Positions 47,901-59,001 of a stretch of 64,000 nt of DNA are shown here, in pieces. The stretch comes from Xenopus tropicalis (taxonomy: Eukaryota; Chordata; Amphibia; Anura; Pipidae). The DNA lies in the NCBI RefSeq assembly GCF_000004195.4, contig NC_030684.2, positions 73,063,892 through 73,127,891 of the forward strand, in the 5' to 3' direction. Position 1 is the first letter of the stretch; the number at the start of each line of letters is the position of its first letter. The notes below the pieces were generated by a model. That model had not been told where the DNA came from and ran no database searches. It saw only the letters and a list, made by a program, of their open reading frames with translations. Made by a program: the position numbers and the translations under genes.

Positions 47901-50900
47901 GTAGAAGGTTAACATGTGATTCAAAGAGCATGGGGAAGAGGACTTGCTTTGTACCTAGATACAATTATTCAGGTCCTTCTGGAGAATAGTTTACTGGCAA
48001 AAACGACCCTCCGTGTTTTACTGTTTTAAAACAAATGAGTTACAGATTTTCTATACCTGCGCAATCAATTGGCTATGTTTATGGAGAATGCAATAGGGTT
48101 GTCTTTTAGTCCTTTTTTTAAAAGAATTGTTGCAAATTACAAAACACATGCAAGAAAAAGCAATTAACATTTATAATCAACAGACACAGACCAGCAGTTT
48201 AGGCCTAAGGGCTCGTACACACAAGGATTTTTTATGCATTTGACGCACATTTGAGACCCAGGTTTGAGCGCACCTAAATGCATTCACTAATTAATTTCAT
48301 AATATTCTGCCAGGTTGTACTCATGAGCATTTACAGTTGCATTTTACGCCATTTGTTTTTCATTGCATTTTCTTAGATGCAACATGCAGCATTTTCATGA
48401 GCTTGATGCTTGTTTATAATTTGGTGGAATAGAGGTTTTAGTTTGAAACTGACAAAAATGCACCTAGCTGTGTTTTAAAAAAATGCACGTAAATATACAT
48501 AATGCATTTTTTTGTGCTCAGCATACGTTTGTAAATGCATTAAAAAAAGGTCATGAGTATGAGCCCTAAAGTTGTGGCCAATCACCAACATGATCACAGT
48601 AGATAGAGTCTCAAAGTTGACATGTCCTCATACTGCTTTCTTCACCATGATGAAGTGTCTTAACACTGACAATTAAGGTTAAAACAGAGCTAATGAAGTA
48701 TAGAGAAAGGGTGATATCCTTACCATGAAAGGAAAACCAAAGTAATAAATTGCATTACAAAAGGATTTACCATATCTCTCAGAAACCCAGTGGGAGCAAG
48801 CACTTAAGGCCCCCTCCCAGGTCTCCCTGAACTACAAGTACAGATTGACACAGCTGTATATTGTCCACGGGGCCTATTTAACCAAAGTGAGGCTGCATAA
48901 AATTGACTCCAACATTTCACCTCTTTGCAATACATGTGGACAGAAACAAGGTACACTCCTACTTACATTATGGGCCTGTGGCCAACTAAACCGGTACACT
49001 TTCTAAACTTCCCGGTCCCTAGAGCACCAGAACTCTGCCTGCTGGGCATTACTATATCAGTAAAACTTCCCAGCGCAGAAACACAATACCTTCAAAAGGT
49101 CCTATTCCTAGCCAGGAAATGGGTCACCTGGTTCTGGAAATGCCCTGACCCTCCAACGTATGACCAGTGGTACAAGTTAGTTGGGGATCTGTGTAAAATA
49201 GAAAAAGCTGCATACACAAAAAATGGTAACTTCAAAATGTATGTAGAAATATGGAGCAAGTGGAAATCTATAATCGAATGGTCTCCCCAATAATGTGTCT
49301 TAAGGTAAATAATTGTAAACAACCTACTGTATCTATTCCTAAAGGGGTTTCTACAGTGATCCTGTAAATATGTAATTTGCTTTCAATCAATAAGCTCTGT
49401 TTCATCTCTGTTATTCACTAATTATAAATTAACTATGTTTTTTCTCATTTTCAATAAACTCACCTGAGTAAAAACTTCTGTAAGAGAAGGAGACCTTAAA
49501 AAAATAATCTGCTTCCCCTAACACTCTTTATTCCCCCCACCTAATTTACATATTTTTCTTATCACTGTTTCCCTTTCTGTTTAATCATAGTTCAGCCTTC
49601 CATGAAGGTCTTCCTCCCAGATACAGTTTTTGAGGGCTCCATCCCTCAACTTGTTTGCCATGTGTGGGGTTTTTATCCTGCTGAGATTGTGGTTTCATGG
49701 TTTCTTAATGACACGATTCTGGTCAGAAACTACACTAATGCTGTCCCAGTGGGAGACTGGACTTATCAAATAGTGGCCCTCCTCGATATGAGAGGTTCTA
49801 TGCCGGGAAACAAATACACATGCGTTGTGAAGCATTCCAGCCTGCAGGATCTCATGACTGAGGATTGGAGTGAGTATAAATGTCTGCCAAACTAATTCTC
49901 TTATATTGCAGTGCTGTCAACTGGAGGGCTATACAATGTTTCAATTATGGGGAAAAAGTATTTGACCAAGTCCAAATTTAACCACCAACATTTTTGTAAT
50001 GGAGATAGCAGGAGCATCAACCAAACTAATTAGTAGGCAAAGCACCCAGTGACAGTAATACAGTTCGGTTTGAAATTGATTAAATTGCATGATCTGTGTC
50101 TTGAGGACATTTTATCAGGAGTCTGTAGCCAGGTTATTAGCTCAGAATTTACCTGGGGCCCAGTGGAAATAAAGTGCTCATTGCAGACCTCTCAGCTGCC
50201 TGGGCCTCTTCCCAAAACTCCATCCATTATTCAGACATATCCCACTCGTTACACACAAGCCTCACCACTTTAGTGACCGGCAATTTATGCTTTCTGTCTT
50301 GGGTTCCTCCTTTGCTATTGGGCCCCTGGCTGCAGTACCCCTGTATCCCCCTGATTCTGGCCTTGTAATGCATGCTCCTGTGTGCTAGTTGCATCTGTTG
50401 TGAGTGATGCAGTGCTTTTGTGCACTGTTACACAATAGGGCTCATTTAGAATTCTGCTTATGGAAATTGTGTGCAATTATGGAAACTTTTGTCACCTTGA
50501 CAGTGACTCCATTGTTCCCACAACTGCTATCCATACACTTTTTTGAATTGAAGCCAAAAAATCATATGCAGATAGAGAGTGTTATTATATCCCAACATTT
50601 TCTCAAAAAGAAGGAATTTTAGTCATTTATTTAAAAAGGAAAAATAAGCTCAACACTTTGGGAGTATAAGCATCCCTTCTTTAAGAAAAAATGGGCTTCA
50701 AGAAGGTGTCTTTCTCCCATTAAACGTATTCACAGAAGAAGTCTCTGGATCTTTGCAGTGTGTATCAGGACATGGGTGGCTTTTCCCATATTCTCTCTGC
50801 TGGTTTTGTCCCAAAGTACCTTTATAGAGTGTGACTGCATTAAACACTGGGATATCCGTATACTGCTTTGTCCTGTTTGTTGTGGGTTACACAATTTTTA

Positions 50901-53900
50901 AAGGAGAAGGAAAGTTACAATCACTAGAGGGTGCCAAATATTAGCTTATGCAATCACTTACCTGATACTCCGGCCTGGTGCTTCTGTGATTAGAACTTTC
51001 CTTCTCCTTTAAATAAGTCTCTACCAAAAATGTTTTTTGCATAATGAAAGAAAATGTAATTCTATTAAACTTTCCAATATACATTAATTTAATATTTCCA
51101 GTGGTGTTAATTATTTGTAAATGTCACTGAAATGTAAAACAGTATTTGTTTAACACTTCAGTTCTCCTCCAGGTCTGGTAATCAATTTTAATCAGCAGAG
51201 AATGTAAATAACCAGACAAATACTGCTTTTAATATCAATTATATTTTCAAATAACCACAGCACTGTCGAAATAAACCACCAGGTTGTTCATTGCCGTCCA
51301 GCAAATAAACTCTTTAAATGCAAACAAATGTATCATAAATGTAGAGGAGAAATATTTCATTCTGTGAGGCAGAGAAAAGACTTGTTCAGCTGTAATTTCA
51401 CATTCACGTGTATTCTGACTTAAAGTTCTGAAGTTACATAGTTATATAGGGTCGCTTGGTCGCCAAGCGAGCCAATCTTCTCCCAATATCCCCACCTACG
51501 GGTGGGCAATATCAGGCAAATGTAGGCTAATTTAATTGTTTGGCCCTGGGGCCAAATGATCGAATTATGACGGTGGCAATGGGCGCGGTCAGTTCATGGA
51601 CCGCATCAACGTGCCGTTGCGGTCCCCGATCTGAATAAACCCTTAACCTGCCCGATCGATATATCTGGCCAATTTCAGGCCAGATATTGGTCGGGCATGG
51701 CCATCGTTCCTGCCCCTACACAGGCCGATAAGCTGCCGAATCGGTCTAAGGGACCAATATCAGCAGCTACAATCGGCCCGTGTATGGCCACCTTTTGTCT
51801 TGCACACCCAAGATAAATCAATTTTGTAACTTAACCTCTGTGATAAAATGATAGGATATCAGTCACAAAAACTGTTTATTTTTTAAGCAGGAAGAAAATT
51901 TACAACTAAATAAATACAAGGGATACATTCCTCTGTAAAAAAAGGCAGAGACTAGGAAGGTGATATGGTAAAATAAGCCATAGTTTGCTTTAGTCTAGTA
52001 ACTGATAGCAGTACTCAGCACTTTGTTTTACTTGCTTAGTACAATTATGCTTTGAAATAGAACTGATGGAATGCTATGGGCTACTGGTCCAGGGCTGTCT
52101 TTGCCAGTGTAGCTGCATAACCTCTCTTATGTACCACAGGATTAAATATTACTCCCCAACATTACATAATCTCCTAACTTTGCTAATCTCTCTGCAGGCT
52201 ATGGTCTGACCTCCAGCCAAATCATTAAAATAAGTATCTCTACTCTGGTCTTAATATTAGGACTTATTACCCTCATAGCGGCATTTGTGAGCTGGAGGAA
52301 TGCAAAGAAGAGTGGTAAGGGAGCACTAAATTATGTGATGATATTCTATAATGTGATCTTATTTCCTACATTCATAATGATGGGATTTGTATAGTATTAA
52401 TGATGTAAAATGTAGTTTCATAGAGACAGACATGATATACACTTCACTCTGCTGGTGACACCATCTACACCTACATGACTGTTTTGTTTATGGCTTGTAC
52501 TTTTTCATGAATGTCATTATTAGAACTTCTTCATGCAGAAAAAATATCCACTGATTTCAATGCATTTGGGAACATTCTGTTGAAATGTAACTATTTTGTG
52601 AATTCATAGGTAAAGCAAAACAGACTAGGTTCACTCGTTAGTACTGTTAGTTAGTACTGAACCTACAAAGATATGACAGATCTACTTCCATACATAGTAG
52701 ACCATTTGGGATGGATTTGATTCTTTAACTTTTGGGCTAATAACTGATGCAAGGGGGAAGCCATTACAGAAAGTTTACACAATTCTAGTACATATTAATC
52801 AAGTGATATTAATTAGCAGTGTTTGTGTTTATTATTATTATAATTCAGTCATTCAAGATGTTTTCGTATTGAACTGGTTACATTATATAGCTTTGTTAAA
52901 AATGACACACTTTAAATATATATATATAATATCCGTGAACCTGTTTAATGCAAATATAAAGAATATGCAGTGACATTTCATGATTTTGTTGCCCTCTATG
53001 CTTTTATTTAGAGCTGTACTGCACTGTCATATACAGTAAATCCCTTTATTTCAATTCAAAGTCCTGCTGCCAGGATGAAGCTATGCAAACAACTAAAAAA
53101 TAATCATTTGACAAACTGGGTGGATAAATGGAAGCTTAAAGGAGAAGGAAAGGCACCCACCTGGGGTATCAGGTAACCACTTACCTGATACCCCAGGACA
53201 GTGCTCCTGTCAGCAGAAAACTGCACCAGCTCAGGGTACCTGCCTGCGCACAAGTGATCCTCTTCCTCCTGTCTTCTTTCTACGCGATCCCAGGGCCTGT
53301 GCATACAGAGAAAAGGGCAGTTTTTTTGTTAAAGTTCGTTTTTTAACTCTGCACATGCGCAAGCGGCGCAAAGACAGAAGAAGGAAGAGGATCACTCAGA
53401 GTACCCCAGGCCAATGCAGGTTTCTGCTAACAGGAGCACCATCCCAGGGTATCAGGTAAGTGATCACAATCACTGGGCAGTTCCTAACATTTTGGTACCC
53501 CCCAGTAAATGTATCTTTTTTTCTACTTTAATCAACTGAATGGGACAGATTGATTATTGTACCCTTGTGTCACGAATGCCACCTCAGATGTATGTGATCA
53601 GGCATGCGGCTGTAAGGGTTAACACATCAACTGTACAGTTTCTCAACAACCTGTGCAGTCACACCCCAAACAGCCCAAACCCGCCAACAACTTAAAAACT
53701 GCCACCACCGCATTTTAAGGGCCGCAAGCATCCAACTCTCAATGCTCTATTGCACACTGACGCTTCACAGGCAAATCACCCTGGACTTTCTAGCTAAGCA
53801 CTCTAGCAGACACTCTAGCAGACAATGCAAGTTAGTCTACAGACAACACACAACTTTCCCGCAAGTAGACAATGGGTTAAGCAGACACACTTTCCTTCTA

Positions 53901-56900
53901 ACTAGCAAAGGGTTAAAACACATTTAACATACACACTCGGCTTAAAGGAAAAAGAAAGTCAAAGTCACTTGGGGGTGCCAAAATGTTAGGCACCCCCAAG
54001 TGACTTTGACCACCTACCTTTTACTCCAAGCTGGTGCCCCTGTGGGGAGAGAACAGCACCAGCCCGGGGTACCTGCAGCGCTTCCTCCTTCCTATTCGCT
54101 GCGTGCGCAGTAGAGTGAAAAGCCGAACTTAAACATTAAAGTCGGCTTTTCACTCTACTGCGCATGCCCGGCCACCGGCATTTGCAGAAAAGAAAGCCGG
54201 AAGGAGGAAGCGCTCCACTCCAGGTACCCCGGGCTGGTGCTGTTTTCTGCGAACAGGGGCACCAGCCCGGGGTACAAGGTAATCGGTTAAAGTCACTTGG
54301 GGGTGCCTAACATTTTGGCACCCCCAAATGACTTTGCCTTTCGTTCTCCTTTAAGGCAAAAATGTTTATTTAGAGCAGCAAAGACAAACTTATTAAATTT
54401 TATATTTAATAATCCAAAGTGCACAGTGCATATATTATATAAAAACAGTTAATATTACAAAATGACATACAGGTTGCAAACAGCAAAAAGGGATAAAAAT
54501 GCAGAAAACTACATACAGTGGCTTGCAAAATATTCGGCCCCCTTGAACTTTTCCACATTTTGTCACATTACAGCCACAAACATGAATCAATTTTATTGGA
54601 ATTCCACATGAAAGACCAATACAAAGTGGTGTACACGTGAGAAGTGGAACGAAAATCATACATGATTCCAAACATTTTTTACAAATAAATAACTGCAAAG
54701 TGGGGTGTGCGTAATTATTCAGCCCCTTTGGTCTGAGTGCAGTCAGTTGCCCATAGACATTGCCTGATGAGTGCTAATGACTAAATAGAGTGCACCTGTG
54801 TGTAATCTAATGTCAGTACAAATACAGCTGCTCTGTGACGGCCTCAGAGGTTGTCTAAGAGAATATTGGGAGCAACAACACCATGAAGTCCAAAGAACAC
54901 ACCAGACAGGTCAGGGATAAAGTTATTGAGAAATTTAGTTTCAATCATTTTTATTGGGATTTTTTAAACATTATAGCCAAATAAAGGCATTAAAATATTT
55001 TCAAACATTAATATTTACATTATGCAGAAAAATAATCTGCAGTACAAATAATAACAGCCGTTGAAAACTTATACATTCAGTATTGGTCAACATATGATAA
55101 AATATGATATAATATAATTTAATATTATTGGTTGTTATTGAGAAATTTAAAGCAGGCTTAGGCTACAAAAAGATTTCCAAAGCCTTGAACATCCCACGGA
55201 GCACTGTTCAAGCGATCATTCAGAAATGGAAGGAGTATGGCACAACTGTAAACCTACCAAGACAAGGCCGTCCACCTAAACTCACAGGCCGAACAAGGAG
55301 AGCGCTGATCAGAAATGCAGCCAAGAGGCCTATGGTGACTCTGGGGGAGCTGCAGAGATCTACAGCTCAGGTGGGGGAATCTGTCCATAGGACAACTATT
55401 AGTCGTGCACTGCACAAAGTTGGCCTTTATGGAAGAGTGGCAAGAAGAAAGCCATTGTTAACAGAAAACCATAAGAAGTCCCGTTTGCAGTTTGCCACAA
55501 GCCATGTGGGGGACACAGCAAACATGTGGAAGAAGGTGCTCTGGTCAGATGAGACCAAAATGGAACTTTTTGGCCAAAATGCAAAACGCTATGTGTGGCG
55601 GAAAAGTAACACTGCACATCACTCTGAACACACCATCCCCACTGTCAAATATGGTGGTGGCAGCATCATGCTCTGGGGGTGCTTCTCTTCAGCAGGGACA
55701 GGGAAGCTGGTCAGAGTTGATGGGAAGATGGATGGAGCCAAATACAGGGCAATCTTGGAAGGAAACCTCTTGGAGTCTGCAAAAGACTTGAGACTGGGGC
55801 AGAGGTTCACCTTCCAGCAGGACAACGACCCTAAACATAAAGCCAGGGCAACAATGGAATGGTTTAAAACAAAACATATCCATGTGTTAGAATGGCCCAG
55901 TCAAAGTCCAGATCTAAATCCAATGGAGAATCTGTGGCAAGATCTGAAAACTGCTGTTCACAAACACTGTCCATCTAATCTGACTGAGCTGGAGCTGTTT
56001 TGCAAAGAAGAATGGGCAAGGATTTCAGTCTCTAGATGTGCAAAGCTGGTAGAGACATACCCTATAAGACTGGCAGCTGGAATTGCAGCAAAAGGTGGTT
56101 CTACAAAGTATTGACTCAGGGGGCTGAATAATTACGCACACCCCACTTTGTAGTTATTTATTTGTAAAAAAATGTTTGGAATCATGTATGATTTTCGTTC
56201 CACTTCTCACGTGTACACCACTTTGTATTGGTCTTTCACGTGGAATTCCAATAAAATTGATTCATGTTTGTGGCTGTAATGTAAAAAAATGTGGAAAAGT
56301 TCAAGGGGGCCGAATACTTTTGCAAGCCACTGTATATCACCAATAGAATGATCTTATGTGATTCCTGTTCCGGTGGGACGGAAGAAATAGCAACATATAC
56401 CTCCCAAAGCAGCTCGGTCCCCAAAGGCATATATCTTCCCAGTTGTCTGGGCCATTGATATACAGGTTAAGAGGTAGGTCATGCCCCCATCCAATGAGAA
56501 AGGTGAGGGAGGGTCACCATTTGGTAACTTGCTGTTCTGATGACATTTTATTTTCCAGCTAGCCTCAAATACTTATGGGTATTCAACAAAATTATGGAAC
56601 CATGAGCATTGTGTGGGAAATTGAACTCTCTTTTCACAGACTCCAAACACACCAGACCTAACACATATTATTCTGGTTTTATCTGAATATTGGATAATCC
56701 CGAGATGGATCATCATAACACGGGAGTGTTTGGAGTCTGTGGGGAGCCCTAGCTACAAGCTAATTGCCGGCCCCATAAGTTTTATCTTTAGTAAAAGATA
56801 TTTATTTTATGGGTCTAAAGAAATATTAACTAAGAATCTGCCCTGAGATAGACCACTCCACTGTAGCACAGGTATGATAATTTAGTTACCTTGTTGAGTC

Positions 56901-58923
56901 ATTTGGCCCTGTCTGGCTCTTCACACCTCACAGTGGATTCCAAAGATACTGCCTTGAGAGGAAACTTCCGGCGGCTTCCGGAAATCGCCAGTGGGATGGC
57001 ATTGCTGGGAGATTGCTGGGAGATTAATCTTCCCATGTGCCACTGCCCTAATGTGGCATTTTGGTATAAGTGAGCCCAAGCTAATCAATTTATCTGTTTT
57101 TAGTTTGACACAGAACAGTGGCCATAGGGCCATGGCCCACGGCCCACAGGGAGATTAATTTTCCGCAGTTAAATCTCGGCTCCCATTGGTGCCTTATCTC
57201 TGCAAAATACCTTTCCATTGGCAATAAAGGGAATCGCTGGTGGGAAGGTGTAGGCAGCATTTTGTTTTCCGAAGTTTCCCACCGTCGATTTATTTTATTG
57301 CCATTGGGAAGAATAGTCAAGCGCAGTAGCCAAGATTTAATGGTGGACAACTAATTTCCCCCCATGAACCACTGCCCTAGCACAGATCTTTCACTTTCTA
57401 CAATAGATATGTGCCCTAGCATAATTAGTTTTGCTCAAGAAATCTAACTAATTTAACCACAAACACCTAGTGATGTCTCACTGATTTAAATTAAAATGGT
57501 TTAAACCAGTGCTGTCCAACTGGCGGCCCGCGACCCCCCTCTGTGTGGCCCCCCACCTGTCTGGCTGCTTTGATGGCTTACTCTTGTGTAAGCTTTAAAT
57601 AGTATCAGTACTGTGATTAACTGCCCCCCCTGCATGGTTCTCACCTCAGATTCAGGCTGTAATCAGGTTGTATTGTTTAAATATGTAATCCCCTGTGTTG
57701 TTCACACCTTTTAATCTCTGCATTGTTCACCCCCTGCAGTGTTCACACCTCAGGCTCAGGCTGTAATCACCCACATTGTTCCCCTGTTCACACCTCAGGA
57801 GCAGTAGAAACCCACAAATAATCCCTGCACACTACAAAAAGAACATATACTGTGGTGGTACTGCAATTAAAAAGTTTTTTAATATATAGTTATTGTGCAG
57901 ACTGTAGGAGCAGTGCCAGCAAGGGCAAGCAGAGTATGGCACACACAGGCAGGGTAGGGAAGGCAAAGTATGGCACACACAGGCCAAGTTTGGCACAAAC
58001 CAGCCAAGAATGGCACACACAGTGAAAGTATGGCACACGCAGGCAGGGTAGGGAAGGCAGAGTATGGCACACACAGGCAGAGTAGGGCAAGCAGAGTATG
58101 GCACACACAGGCCAAGTTTGGCACAAACCAGCCAAGAATGGCACACACAGTGAAAGTATGGCACACGCAGGCAGGGTAGGGAAGGCAGAGTATGGCACAC
58201 ACAGGCAGGGTAGGGAAGGCAAAGTATGGCACACACAGGCCAAGTTTGGCACAAACCAGCCAAGAATGGCACACACAGTGAAAGTATGGCACACACAGGC
58301 AGGGTAGGGCAGGCAGAGTATGGCACACACAGGCCAAGTATGGCACAAACCAGCCAAGAATGGCACACACAGTGAAAGTATGGCATGCAGGCAGGGTAGG
58401 GCAGGCAGAGTATGGCACACACAGGCAGGGTAGGGAAGGCAGAGTATGACACACACAAAGGCAGGGTAGGGCAGGCAGAGTATGGCACACAGGCAGGGTA
58501 GGGCAGGTTTTTGCTGTACTACAACCATTAATATGGGTATGGTCATGTGATAACATGGGTGTGGTTTCAAGTGGGTGCGGTTTCAAAAAGGGGAGTGGTC
58601 AAAACTGGCTTCCATTATCGGCCCTCCACCACGAAGGTCGGAAAAATTCCGGCCCTCGGTACAACAGAAGTTGGACAGCACTGGTTTAAACCATACTGAA
58701 TTTTACACGGGAAGCTTTAAAATAGAAGACACCACCTTCACAATGTAGTGAATTGGACTATGGCATAGCAGCAAAATGCATGTGGTATCTAGTTATTTGA
58801 AACATATATTGACAATTATAAGTGTACAAATGTTTGTGTTGTTGTGTTATCATAACTATATTTATGATGGTGTGATAAATGTACAATTACATATTACTTT
58901 CTACAAAAGACTTCTATGTATGC

Positions 58924-59001
<78 letters not shown>

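Larger units (their letters stand above)
54516..56332 (+). mobile_element. Tc1-like transposon with long terminal inverted repeats
   Basis: CAGTGGCTTGCAAAA to its inverse, flanked by TA on both sides (54514-54515, 56333-56334). Terminal repeats of about 210 bases hold a second conserved block, GTGGGGTGTGCGTAATTATT, near their inner ends, as in IR/DR-type Tc1 elements. The transposase is interrupted near its start by another insertion. Confidence 0.95.

Noticed and set aside
57832..58586. Three overlapping - strand frames of 218-235 codons
   Set aside because: Minisatellite of hAT copy 3, not genes.
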